Both the position numbers and the translations under genes were made by a program. Positions 26,966 through 35,884 of a stretch of 64,000 nucleotides of DNA are shown here, one piece after another. Origin of the DNA: Calothrix sp. PCC 7103 (GTDB lineage: Bacteria; Cyanobacteriota; Cyanobacteriia; Cyanobacteriales; Nostocaceae); the NCBI RefSeq assembly GCF_000331305.1, contig NZ_KB217478.1, positions 439,278 to 503,277 of the forward strand, read 5' to 3'. The stretch's first letter is position 1; each line of letters opens with the position of its first letter. Below the pieces are notes generated by a model. It did no database searches and had not been told where the DNA came from. It worked only from the letters and a program-made list of their open reading frames with translations.

Positions 26966-27279
26966 ACAATTGGGTTTAGATAATGGGTGTGTAAGCGTCC
27001 TTTGCTTTTTGACTCCCGCTGCGTAAAGGGGAATCTCTTGATACGGTTAGCACCGCATCAAGTCTGTTGAATGCAAGCAGTCAATAAATAACTACATTGA
27101 ATTGTCTGGGGTTACACGCTCAATGTAGTTTGAGCGCGTATATTAAGCAATGATAGGAAAATAATGGGGACAAAAGCGAAATAAGCCCCAAAATAATTAA
27201 TATTTGTGGCATCCAATTCAAGAGAGAATTAGTGTGTAGAAAAATTACTTGACATTAATAGTATCTCAATTAGCATTAG
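26966..27279. other. Divergent intergenic region
   Basis: 314 bases between rsh and the small coiled-coil gene. It must hold both promoters. Short inverted repeats such as CTCAATGTAGTTTGAG are present. No gene or recognised RNA. Confidence 0.4.
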
Positions 27280-27624
27280 ATGTCTCTAACTAAGGATAAA
27301 TATAATACACTCTTTACGGAACTGATGGAATTACGCTCAATGGTAGGCGCCAATCGGTTGAGTGTAGCGGAACTTCGCACCGAGCTTACCTCATTACAGC
27401 AATATTTCACCCAAGAAATTGCGCCTTTAGATAACGATAATGCCCAAGAAGTAAAGTTCCGTACTGAAACTAGTAAGCAATTACGACTTTTGGAAATTGA
27501 TATTAGTTTTTTGGGCAGCGCGCGTACTGAAGCAACGACCCAAACTCGAATCAATAATATATCAGAACGTCTTGGAACTCTTATAAGTTATTGTGAAGCT
27601 GTGATAGAAACAGAAAAGTCATAA
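27280..27624 (+). CDS. Small alpha-helical hypothetical protein
   Basis: 114 residues, nearly all helix-forming, with heptad-like hydrophobic spacing (LFTELMELRSMV, LSVAELRTELTSLQQYF, QLRLLEIDISFLG). Probably a coiled coil. No Cys, no membrane segment and no known domain. The ATG follows AT-rich DNA without a clear ribosome site. A function cannot be assigned. Confidence 0.6.
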   Translation: MSLTKDKYNTLFTELMELRSMVGANRLSVAELRTELTSLQQYFTQEIAPLDNDNAQEVKFRTETSKQLRLLEIDISFLGSARTEATTQTRINNISERLGTLISYCEAVIETEKS

Positions 27625-27674
27625 ATTACGAAGACGGTTGAATTGATCCCCAAACCCCCGTGAATTAGGCTACC

Positions 27675-27768
27675 GTGTACACACAAATCTTTTAAAATTT
27701 TGTTGGTACGAGATTATACTTAACTTCCGTCCTCTTATGCAGTGGAAAATTAGAAGATGTGTGTACAC
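27675..27768. repeat. GTGTACACAC-bounded inverted repeat
   Basis: GTGTACACACAAATCTTTTAA at the left is mirrored by TTAGAAGATGTGTGTACAC at the right (imperfect), enclosing about 55 bases. It looks like a small non-autonomous repeat. No target duplication was recognised. Confidence 0.55.
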
Positions 27769-27910
27769 CGTTGCGCGGAGGTTAGGGGAGATTAAAATTT
27801 TGTCTCATCCAGGAACATTTATCTTTGTGTTATATCAGGAATCTGATACAGTATGTGAAAACTAATCAGGTGCCTGCAACCTAATACTATAAATATCTAT
27901 AAATTAAGCT

Positions 27911-29569
27911 ATGAGCGACTTATTTAGTGTCGAAAATTTACATGTAGCATACCCACAGCGCGCGGATGAAAATGTGCATTGGGCAGTAGACGACGTGTCA
28001 TTTACGCTACAACCTGGTGAGCGTATGGGTTTAGTTGGTGAATCTGGATGTGGAAAGTCAACGCTTGGACGTGCAGTAATGCGGTTGCTTCCCAATGGTT
28101 CGCGCACTGAAGGGAAAATTATATATAAAGGACAATCTGTATTAGATTTAACACCTCCGCAAATGCGACAGTTTCGGGGTGAAGTAGTCGCGTTAGTGTT
28201 TCAAGACCCAATGACACGTCTTGACCCGTTAATGACTATTGGTAATCACTGTTTGGAAACTCTCAAAGCACATGCACCTGGGTTGTCAAACAAAGAAGCT
28301 AAACACAGAGCAATTGCAACTCTAGAAAAAGTTAAAATTCCTGCAACACGTTGGAACCAATATCCCCATGAATTTAGTGGTGGAATGCGACAACGGGTAG
28401 CAATAGCGTTAGCATTACTATTAAATCCTAAATTAATCGTTGCCGATGAGCCAACAACTAGTTTAGATGTCACCGTTTCCGCACAAATTCTCCAAGAACT
28501 TACCCGGTTATGTAGCGAAGAGAATATGGCACTGTTGCTTATTTCTCACGATTTGGCAATGGTGGCAGAGTACTGTACTCGCATTGGTGTAATGTACTTT
28601 GGTAAAATGGTTGAAACAGGAAAAACTAACGATGTTTTCCGCAGCCCCCAGCATGAATATACACAGTCGCTATTAAAAGCAGCTTTACATATTCAATCTA
28701 TAGATGAAGTCACGAGCGACCAAATACCATCTAAAGAAACGCAACTAATAAAATCTCAGGCGCCTTTACTCAAAGTCACCGAACTCAAACAGCATTATAC
28801 AATCGAACCTAACTTTATCGAACGTATATTTAAAGGTCAGGGTCAAACAATTAAAGCCGTAGATGGTATAAATTTAGAACTATATCCTGGGGAAATTCTT
28901 GGATTAGTAGGTGAATCAGGATGTGGAAAAAGCACATTATCACGCACAATACTACAATTAATCCGTCCCACATCTGGTAAAGTTGAATTTCTCGGTACAG
29001 AGCTTACAACATTATCGCGTCAAGATATGCGAAAAGAAAGGCGGCAAATGCAAATGGTGTTTCAAGACCCCCACGCTTGCTTAAACCCAGCAATGACAGT
29101 AGGAGAAAGTATTGCCGACCCACTATTAATTCATGGTATTGCCACACCAGAAGAAGCAAAACAGCAAGTTATAGCTATGCTTGAACGGGTTGGCTTAAAA
29201 CCTGCCCCTACATATTATGAACGTCACGCATCAGACTTATCAGGAGGACAACAACAACGTGTAGCTATTGCACGCGCATTAATTACTCGTCCTAAACTAT
29301 TAATTTGTGATGAACCTGTCAGCATGTTAGACGCAAGCGTACAGTCACAAGTATTAGACTTAATGCTCGAACTAAAAGAAGAATTCGAGCTAACATACCT
29401 ATTTATTACCCACGACTTATGGTTAGCGCGCTTTTTATGTGACCGCATCGCAGTAATGCATGGAGGTAAAATTGTCGAACTTGGTGCCACCAAAGAAATC
29501 TTCGCTAATCCCCAACACCCTTATACCCAAACCCTTTTATCTGCGGCGCCTTTATTAGCTAGAACCTAA
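27911..29569 (+). CDS. Oligopeptide/dipeptide ABC transporter ATPase, two fused domains (DppD-DppF type)
   Basis: 552 residues containing two complete ATPase domains. Domain 1 (about 1-260): GESGCGKSTLGR, FSGGMRQRVAIA, LIVADEPTTSLD. Domain 2 (about 285-545): GESGCGKSTLSR, LSGGQQQRVAIA, LLICDEPVSMLD. Each Walker B is followed by a switch His (ISHDL, ITHDL). In peptide/nickel importers these are usually two proteins, and YejF-like fusions are known. The permease and binding-protein genes are not in the window. The transported substrate is inferred from family only. Confidence 0.9.
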   Translation: MSDLFSVENLHVAYPQRADENVHWAVDDVSFTLQPGERMGLVGESGCGKSTLGRAVMRLLPNGSRTEGKIIYKGQSVLDLTPPQMRQFRGEVVALVFQDPMTRLDPLMTIGNHCLETLKAHAPGLSNKEAKHRAIATLEKVKIPATRWNQYPHEFSGGMRQRVAIALALLLNPKLIVADEPTTSLDVTVSAQILQELTRLCSEENMALLLISHDLAMVAEYCTRIGVMYFGKMVETGKTNDVFRSPQHEYTQSLLKAALHIQSIDEVTSDQIPSKETQLIKSQAPLLKVTELKQHYTIEPNFIERIFKGQGQTIKAVDGINLELYPGEILGLVGESGCGKSTLSRTILQLIRPTSGKVEFLGTELTTLSRQDMRKERRQMQMVFQDPHACLNPAMTVGESIADPLLIHGIATPEEAKQQVIAMLERVGLKPAPTYYERHASDLSGGQQQRVAIARALITRPKLLICDEPVSMLDASVQSQVLDLMLELKEEFELTYLFITHDLWLARFLCDRIAVMHGGKIVELGATKEIFANPQHPYTQTLLSAAPLLART

Positions 29570-29610
29570 CACCATTTGTGTCTTTAAAAATACAATAGAC
29601 CTACCATTCT

Positions 29611-29666
29611 TGCCGCAATAGCAGGTTTGATAGCAAATTCTTCATATCCTGCTATTACCGCAAGAG
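29611..29666. repeat. Hairpin after the ABC ATPase gene
   Basis: CTTGCCGCAATAGCAGG and CCTGCTATTACCGCAAG form 17-bp arms with two mismatches around a 22-base loop. No T run, so a repeat or a processing signal rather than a classical terminator. Confidence 0.45.
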
Positions 29667-29844
29667 ACATTTTGATAAAGTGACGGCGTGATAACTGCTG
29701 TGACATATAGTGATATAACTTTTATTAAGATTGAATGAAATAGCATTGTGGAGCCATAAGTTTAAGAATAGATTTAGGCACCTCTTAGCACAGCATGTAA
29801 ATATCGATTAAATTGGATGGATACCCCCAGGAATCGTTTAAATC

Positions 29845-30777
29845 ATGGCTGTACTGCTTCCTCCTGAACCTCGTGTCCTCATACTGTTTAATCCTTTTGC
29901 AGGTCAAGCATATAATCTTAAACAAACCTTGGAAAACGCTGCTAATATATGGCGAAGCAAAGGATGGGATGTTGAAGTACGTCCAACTAAGGCGCCTGGT
30001 GATGCAATATTACAAGCACGGCTAGCCGCAGAACAAGGGTATGATATTGTAGTAGCCGCTGGTGGTGATGGTACAGTTAACGAAGTTGTAAACGGATTGG
30101 TAGGGACACGAACGGCTTTAGCTGTACTACCAATTGGCACAGTTAATATTTGGGCCCGTGAATTAGGTTTACCGATGGACTTGCATCGTGTTGCTAACGC
30201 TTTTTTAACAGCACAATTAGAACTGATAGATGTTGGTAAAGCAGGAGAAAGATTTTTTTTATTAATGGCGGGTATTGGGTTTGACGGTGCAGTTACAGCA
30301 CAAATTAACCCTGGAGAAAAGAAGCGATTGGGTATATTTGCTTATGTAAAACAAACATTACAGCTTGCATGGAATTATCAAGGAGTACGTTCATTCATCT
30401 GCATTGATGGGAAACGAGTACGTGGACGTATACTATTAATCATAATAGGCAACAGTCAACTGTATGGTGGAATTGTCAAATTAACTGCCCATGCAATTGT
30501 TAATGACGGTTTTTTAGATGTTTGTGTAATTAAAGGACATAGTATGTTGGTGGCGCCGTTGCGTCTATTATCGGTATTTACACGTCGTTATAATCGTGAC
30601 CCAAAAGTAGTATATTATCGCGCACAGCAAATTGAAATCAAAGGCAAGAAACTATTACCTGTACAAGTAGACGGAGATTATTTAGGAAAAACACCAATGA
30701 AGTTTCAAGTAGTACCCGAAAGTTTATGGGTGTTAGTTCCTAAAACTGTTGATAAGTCACTATGGAAGAATGAATGA
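29845..30777 (+). CDS. Diacylglycerol/lipid kinase family protein (YegS/DgkB-like)
   Basis: 310 residues. The N-terminal nucleotide-binding domain begins LILFNPFAG and has the hallmark VVAAGGDGTVNEVVNGL (GGDGT) and LPIGTVNIWARELGLP, where most relatives have GTxNxxAR. The C-terminal beta-sandwich domain ends with the typical VQVDGDYLG and FQVVPESLWVLVP. Members phosphorylate diacylglycerol, ceramide or sphingosine-like lipids at the membrane surface; the substrate here is unknown. It stands between two hairpin repeats. Confidence 0.9.
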   Translation: MAVLLPPEPRVLILFNPFAGQAYNLKQTLENAANIWRSKGWDVEVRPTKAPGDAILQARLAAEQGYDIVVAAGGDGTVNEVVNGLVGTRTALAVLPIGTVNIWARELGLPMDLHRVANAFLTAQLELIDVGKAGERFFLLMAGIGFDGAVTAQINPGEKKRLGIFAYVKQTLQLAWNYQGVRSFICIDGKRVRGRILLIIIGNSQLYGGIVKLTAHAIVNDGFLDVCVIKGHSMLVAPLRLLSVFTRRYNRDPKVVYYRAQQIEIKGKKLLPVQVDGDYLGKTPMKFQVVPESLWVLVPKTVDKSLWKNE

Positions 30778-30795
30778 AATAATAAATATATTTGC

Positions 30796-30849
30796 TGCGT
30801 AACGCTACGAGTTATTTGCTTTGTTGCAATATTGTTATAGCGTTACGCA
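30796..30849. repeat. Inverted repeat TGCGTAACGCTA / TAGCGTTACGCA
   Basis: Perfect 12-bp arms around a 30-base loop between the convergent lipid kinase and helicase genes. A good candidate for a bidirectional 3' end, though similar GCGTAACGC sequences are common dispersed repeats. Confidence 0.5.
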
Positions 30850-30851
30850 CC

Positions 30852-33311
30852 CTACTTATCCGTTGTATCTGTTGTTAGGGATTTGTGTGGGAATTGTCGT
30901 ATTAGCAATCTAGGAGGATTCGCAAATTCTTCTAGTTTTAATCTAGATGCTATCGGCGCCAATAATCCATTAAATAAGTCATCTACAAGTCGTTTGTAAA
31001 TTATACTGGATGCGAATAATTCTAATTCGGAACGAGTTTGATTATGATTTGCAAAAATATACAGTTTATCTAATAATTTATAAAATGGTGGCGCCTGTTT
31101 TTCTATTATTTCTGACCATAATTGTGGTGTTTCTGTTGGAAATTTTTCATCGTTCATGTTCAAACCAAGAGTTACTATCAACTCAATGCTACTAAACCCA
31201 AAGTTGATATATTTTTCTCCTAACATACCAACAAAGTGACCGCTACTACTATCAAATTTAATTATTAAACATGTTCTGCTATCATTCAATAAACACCAGC
31301 TACCAATATAATCTTTTGGTTGTACGCTATTCGAGTTTAGGGTAAAAATTTCTTCCGCTTCATTATTATAAGATTTAAGCAAGTTCGTTAGTTGAATGCG
31401 CTCTTCGTGTGTCAAATATTTAATAGCGCTTTGCCACAGGTGCAGGTCTTGGTTAATTAGTGTTTTTAATTTTACTACGTTACAGTCGTTAATTGCCGCA
31501 ATTACATCTGATGCTAGTTGTAGCATCTTCATTTGTATCCCAGATACACGCGCACGGTTGGCTGTAAATGTATTTACATAATCCCATTGTTTTAATGCAA
31601 CAGCCGCATATGTTAACATGACATTCGCGTTTACTACGTCATTTTCACTCGCACTCACTACTCGAAGACGATATGATTCAAATACTTCTTCCCATGTTGT
31701 ATCAGTGCCACACCCAAAGTACTCACACCAATGACTATTATTATTAAAATTTACAGCTTTGTTCCCAAACTCTGCTTCCATCCAATATTGATACCACCAT
31801 TGATCACCGAACGGTCGTACCCTTTTTAAATAATCATACCAAACTTGCATTTTTGCAGGTGATTTATCGCCATCGAACACCGCACCTAAGAACCATTCAA
31901 CAGGCGCCACTTTTCGGTAATGTTCAAAGAATATTCGTACTACTAAGCTGGGGTCACTACCTTTATTAATAATATTATGTAGTTTCCTGCGTAAGTAAGC
32001 GACTTGGTGCCTTTCTTCGAGAGTTAAAAGCTCACCGTATTGGCTAAAATCAGGTTTACGACTTCTCGATTTAATTTCAGCCGCGAGGTTACTACACTTA
32101 CTATATATATAGCCGCATTCACAAACTCGTGCGTAGCGATTAATTAAAGCATTACACTGTGGACACGATTTTAGTTTTGGTTCAAATGTTTGTGGTTCTT
32201 TTTCAATTGGACATAATGAGATTGGATGATGCTCAGTCACAAATCCTAGTCTTGAAAAATTATCACAAAAGTCAAGCAAATAAGCGTAGGTTTTACCTGC
32301 ATACTTTCGTGTTGGGCGCCCGCTCATCTGGTACAGTTTGGATAAGCTGGCTGTAGGGTAAGCCAGTACAGCGGCGTTACATATAGGCGCATCGAACCCT
32401 TCTGTAAATACTGAAACACCCACTAATACTTTAATAATACCCGCATTATATTGTTCGTACAGGTCATCGCGTTCTTTACTCGATGTCGTTCCAACAATTA
32501 AACCCGCACGTAAACCAGCATTATTAAGTTGTATGTACACATCTGTTGCTTGTTTGACTGTGCCACAAAATACTACTGAATTTAAGTGTTCGTAATGACG
32601 TTTGTATTCAAGCACTACTTTTTCGTTAAATGTGGCATCACATACCAATTCTAATGATTCGGCGGTATAATCATCGGTGCCCATCGTCAACTTTGAGTAG
32701 TCAATTAAACCACCCCAACCAAAATGGCGTACTGGTGTAACTTCACCCAACGCTGAGAGTTCGTCGAGGTATGGGCCAACTACTAGAGAATCATAAAATT
32801 GACAAAAGCCTTGCTGTTGTTTTGTACGCCAGGGTGAACCCGTTAATCCCAAAAATTTACATTTCGAGAGAGCAAATACACCACCGCTGTAGTGGAGCAT
32901 AATATTATATGTAGTGCCCCAGTAACTTGTAGTGTGGGCTTCATCGAAAATTACTAAGTCTATATCGGGTGGTAAGTCACGGTTACTAAGTGTTTGTAGC
33001 ATTGCCACTTGCACAGGCGCCTTATAATTGGCAGGGTTGGCACCGTGGATAACACTTGAGGTAATGCCATAAAATCCTTGTAGCTTATCCACTGTTTGCC
33101 CAACTAACTTAGTACGGTGACAGCAAAACAAAATACGTTTACCGTTTTGTACCCATCGCGCGATTAAATCTGCTGCTACCACAGTCTTTCCACCACCAGT
33201 AGGCAAAAACAATAAGCATGATTTTTTACCTGAGCGGTAGTGATTTTCAATTTTTTCTAACAACTCTTGTTGTATGCTAGATAATTGGATGGCGCTTGCA
33301 GTAGATGACAT
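30852..33311 (-). CDS. DEAD/DEAH-type SF2 helicase with zinc ribbon
   Basis: 819 residues from the ATG at 33311. The ATPase core shows LLFLPTGGGKTVVAADLIA (motif I), VIFDEAHTT (II), LGLTGSPWRT (III), a second RecA lobe with VSVFTEGFDAP (V) and QMSGRPTRK (VI). Behind it lies CPQCNALINRYARVCECGY, a probable zinc ribbon (about residue 385-405), then ~400 residues of unknown type with many Trp. The arrangement resembles ResIII-like phage or DNA-repair helicases. The last codons (TDTTDK) are supplied by an AACGGAT-type repeat. Its start codon touches that of the divergent gene at 33312. Confidence 0.88.
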   Translation of the reverse strand: MSSTASAIQLSSIQQELLEKIENHYRSGKKSCLLFLPTGGGKTVVAADLIARWVQNGKRILFCCHRTKLVGQTVDKLQGFYGITSSVIHGANPANYKAPVQVAMLQTLSNRDLPPDIDLVIFDEAHTTSYWGTTYNIMLHYSGGVFALSKCKFLGLTGSPWRTKQQQGFCQFYDSLVVGPYLDELSALGEVTPVRHFGWGGLIDYSKLTMGTDDYTAESLELVCDATFNEKVVLEYKRHYEHLNSVVFCGTVKQATDVYIQLNNAGLRAGLIVGTTSSKERDDLYEQYNAGIIKVLVGVSVFTEGFDAPICNAAVLAYPTASLSKLYQMSGRPTRKYAGKTYAYLLDFCDNFSRLGFVTEHHPISLCPIEKEPQTFEPKLKSCPQCNALINRYARVCECGYIYSKCSNLAAEIKSRSRKPDFSQYGELLTLEERHQVAYLRRKLHNIINKGSDPSLVVRIFFEHYRKVAPVEWFLGAVFDGDKSPAKMQVWYDYLKRVRPFGDQWWYQYWMEAEFGNKAVNFNNNSHWCEYFGCGTDTTWEEVFESYRLRVVSASENDVVNANVMLTYAAVALKQWDYVNTFTANRARVSGIQMKMLQLASDVIAAINDCNVVKLKTLINQDLHLWQSAIKYLTHEERIQLTNLLKSYNNEAEEIFTLNSNSVQPKDYIGSWCLLNDSRTCLIIKFDSSSGHFVGMLGEKYINFGFSSIELIVTLGLNMNDEKFPTETPQLWSEIIEKQAPPFYKLLDKLYIFANHNQTRSELELFASSIIYKRLVDDLFNGLLAPIASRLKLEEFANPPRLLIRQFPHKSLTTDTTDK

Positions 33312-33995
33312 ATGCACGATAATAACAATGACTTAAGCAACCGGAATAATAAATTTTACCTCAATTTTACACAAATAGGTAAAATTATTTTAGTTGATAA
33401 TCAAAAATATTTTAAGTGCGAATCGGATGGATTGATTTTGTCGATTACAACCAGAGATAATTATCGCTCGCAAGACACTGATATTATCGATAAATTAGGA
33501 TATTTTTCTATAATCCCAATTTGTGATAGTGGTGGAAAAATTATTTCTTATCACATTATTGAGCTAAATAAAAAAGCTAAATCAGAAGTGTTTATTATTC
33601 AAGCTAGGGTCAAGCAAACAATCCGCACTGGAGCCGTAGAGCTTTTAATAAATGTTGCAGGTAGTACAAATATAATAATTCCTGTGCAAACAAATAATAA
33701 ATTTAAAATGACCAATAATCTAATATACCTTTGTCAAGGGTATAGAGAAAATGATAAAATTTATATATCTAATTATGCTCTTATTCCTGAAGTAGAAGAA
33801 ACAGCCGTAGTTGAACAATCAAATACAAACGTCAATAAATACGCCGAAATTGTCGCATCGAATCAAGATGGTATCTTAATATACATTCCTGCAAGTGAAA
33901 TTGAAACAGATCAATGGCGCCCGACTGCTGACACAAAGTATAAGCTAGTAACACTCCCAGATGGCATCAAAATAATTAATGATATATCTAAATAA
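33312..33995 (+). CDS. Hypothetical protein divergent from the helicase
   Basis: 227 residues, not recognised. It has beta-rich alternating segments (GKIILVDNQKYFKC, VFIIQARVKQTIRTGAVELL, NLIYLCQGY) in two similar-sized halves, suggesting OB-like or other small barrels. The ATG at 33312 is immediately next to the helicase ATG on the other strand: CATATG contains both starts, so each gene's ribosome site lies in the other's coding DNA. No alternative in-frame ATG exists until far downstream. Co-expression with the helicase is an inference from geometry. Confidence 0.6.
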   Translation: MHDNNNDLSNRNNKFYLNFTQIGKIILVDNQKYFKCESDGLILSITTRDNYRSQDTDIIDKLGYFSIIPICDSGGKIISYHIIELNKKAKSEVFIIQARVKQTIRTGAVELLINVAGSTNIIIPVQTNNKFKMTNNLIYLCQGYRENDKIYISNYALIPEVEETAVVEQSNTNVNKYAEIVASNQDGILIYIPASEIETDQWRPTADTKYKLVTLPDGIKIINDISK

Positions 33996-34114
33996 TAAAA
34001 TTGATAATGTCGGTGTTAAATTAACGTAAACTTTTTATAACAATTGTTGAATATATTTGCTAAATATGCTATTCCAAGAATATAAGAATCATAACAATTC
34101 TGTCTAGGATTTAA

Positions 34115-35248
34115 ATGGCAACAAGCAAAAAGTTAACGACAGAACAAGAAGAACCAAAATTAACAGATATTGAAAATCGTCTATCTCAATTACTGACTAA
34201 AAGTCGGGCAGATTGGACGGAGATGGCGAAGCTGACTTTGAATGTACAGCAAGAAAAGCTTTATAGACAAGGTGGTTTTTCTTCGTTTTCGGCTTGGGTG
34301 CGGCAGTTAGCTGTTACCAACGACCGTGAACCGTCGTTACTTTGGCGATTTATCAAAGCTGCGAAGTATTTTCTGAAGTTAACAGGAAACGATGATTTAG
34401 AGGAAGTTCATAAAGCTGCGCGTATACCACCTGAAGCTTTAGAAAAACTTGAAAAACTCCAACGTCAGGCGCCAACTCCGGTATTTGAGACTTTAAAAAA
34501 GCGAGTTTTTTCTGGAGATGCAACGGTTGCAGAGTGTCGGCGCCTAGAAAAAGATTATAGACCACCGATTACAGAAGCACGCACAAATCGTGGGCGCCCG
34601 CACAAAGGACAAGAAGGGAAAATAGAACATTTAGGGCATTGGAGAGGAGCGGCATTTAATACATTTGTTGAGCAAACACAAGGAGAACTTGAAATTAAAG
34701 CGATACCAGCAGCAAGCAGTCGCTTTACAAGTCGTCAAATTGCATCCACAATCAAACGTGCGCTTAAAGAAGATTGTACTTGGATGCAAAACTATACCAA
34801 TATTAGACACACCCCAAAACATTGGGCAACGCACCAAGAAGTACCTATTATCAAATCACAAGCACTACGTTTAGATTTAGTTGGTGTAGTTCGGTGGAAT
34901 TTTAAACAGCCAAAAGACTTATTTGCCGTCAAAATTATCAGTTGCACTGATGATTTAGAATACTTCGCAAATTGGGACAATTATTCAGAATACTGTAATT
35001 ATCTTTGTTTTGCCAGTCCACTCGACAACACTGAGTTATTAGATATACTTCGAGATACAGCATCACAATTTGACTTCATTGGCATTTTAGGTATTGATTT
35101 TTCAGCAAAGCTAAGTGACTCTATAGCATATCCTATACAAGTCATTCGCTATTCGCGGCGCCTGACTGGCAACAACATAAGTTCTGTATACGAAACCCTA
35201 TACGAACAAGCGCTCGGATGGTCAGAAATTGAAACCGACACAATGTAG
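34115..35248 (+). CDS. Hypothetical protein with possible MmcB-like (PD-(D/E)XK fold) C-terminus
   Basis: 377 residues. The N-terminal half is helical (RLSQLLTKSRADWTEMAKL and later EALEKLEKLQ), with a basic linker TNRGRPHKGQEG near 160. The C-terminal part LRLDLVGVV, then LFAVKIISCTDDLEYFANW and YSEYCNYLCFASP, follows the pattern of MmcB-type repair nucleases (DLxxx, VEIKVSxxDFxxDxKW, YxxYCDxxYFAVP). The catalytic Glu-x-Lys is not conserved here, so a structural rather than catalytic role is possible. This relation is by eye. It lies 119 bases after the unknown gene on the same strand. Confidence 0.6.
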   Translation: MATSKKLTTEQEEPKLTDIENRLSQLLTKSRADWTEMAKLTLNVQQEKLYRQGGFSSFSAWVRQLAVTNDREPSLLWRFIKAAKYFLKLTGNDDLEEVHKAARIPPEALEKLEKLQRQAPTPVFETLKKRVFSGDATVAECRRLEKDYRPPITEARTNRGRPHKGQEGKIEHLGHWRGAAFNTFVEQTQGELEIKAIPAASSRFTSRQIASTIKRALKEDCTWMQNYTNIRHTPKHWATHQEVPIIKSQALRLDLVGVVRWNFKQPKDLFAVKIISCTDDLEYFANWDNYSEYCNYLCFASPLDNTELLDILRDTASQFDFIGILGIDFSAKLSDSIAYPIQVIRYSRRLTGNNISSVYETLYEQALGWSEIETDTM

Positions 35249-35884
35249 AGACGTGATTAATCACGCCTCCACACAGTTATTATTCCATTTTTGAAACAAA
35301 CAAAGCTGAGAATAATACATATCCACCTAAAAAAGCAAAAATCGCAAACATCGGTAGGCCTCCTATTAACGGAAAGAGGAATATGTCAACTATACGTCTA
35401 TATATTATTGACAGTAACAAGCTTGTAACATCTACTTAAAAGCCTATTCTTTCAGCCCAGCCCCACGCTTATTAATATCAATATTTTATTCAACGATACA
35501 ATTTTAAATATAGCACCTCCTTAAATCTTTTATATAACACCTGATACTAATTTTTGTATCTCTATCTTTTGGATATTCGTATTCATACTGGTGCCTTTAA
35601 AGACTAACCATGTAACGTTTCTACATATAAATTCACATTCGCTTACATACGTAATTACACCGATGTTATATTTATGACAAATGATTAACTTCAATATAAT
35701 TACTAATGACAAGTAACTGTAAAGAGCGAATAATGAATATCAACTATAAACAAATATAGTTTCCTATGCAGTCACAATTAACTAAATGATTCTCAACGCC
35801 ATACATTGTGCTTGACCTTGTTTGAATTATATGTTCAGACAAGGTATTTATTTGTAGTCTTTTATTATTAAGCTTTCGTGATAT
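35249..35884. other. Intergenic region with repeat and one small ORF
   Basis: 636 bases. GTAGAGACGTGATTAATCACG-type palindrome (35247-35272) is a dispersed repeat also seen inside the MITE at 38098-38126. The only credible gene is the 23-codon ORF listed separately. A minus-strand frame at 35530-35712 has no support. The right half must hold the promoter of the exoprotein gene. Confidence 0.45.
35280..35351 (-). CDS. Putative 23-residue single-pass membrane peptide
   Basis: MFAIFAFLGGYVLFSALFVSK plus ME: one hydrophobic helix with a short charged end. AGGAGG lies eight bases before the ATG, an unusually good site for such a short frame. Size and composition are like the small subunits of photosynthetic or respiratory complexes, but I cannot match it to a named one. 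Confidence 0.45.
   Translation of the reverse strand: MFAIFAFLGGYVLFSALFVSKME

Noticed and set aside
35530-35712. 60-residue minus-strand frame before the exoprotein gene
   Set aside because: No ribosome site or recognised domain, and the composition is that of AT-rich spacer.
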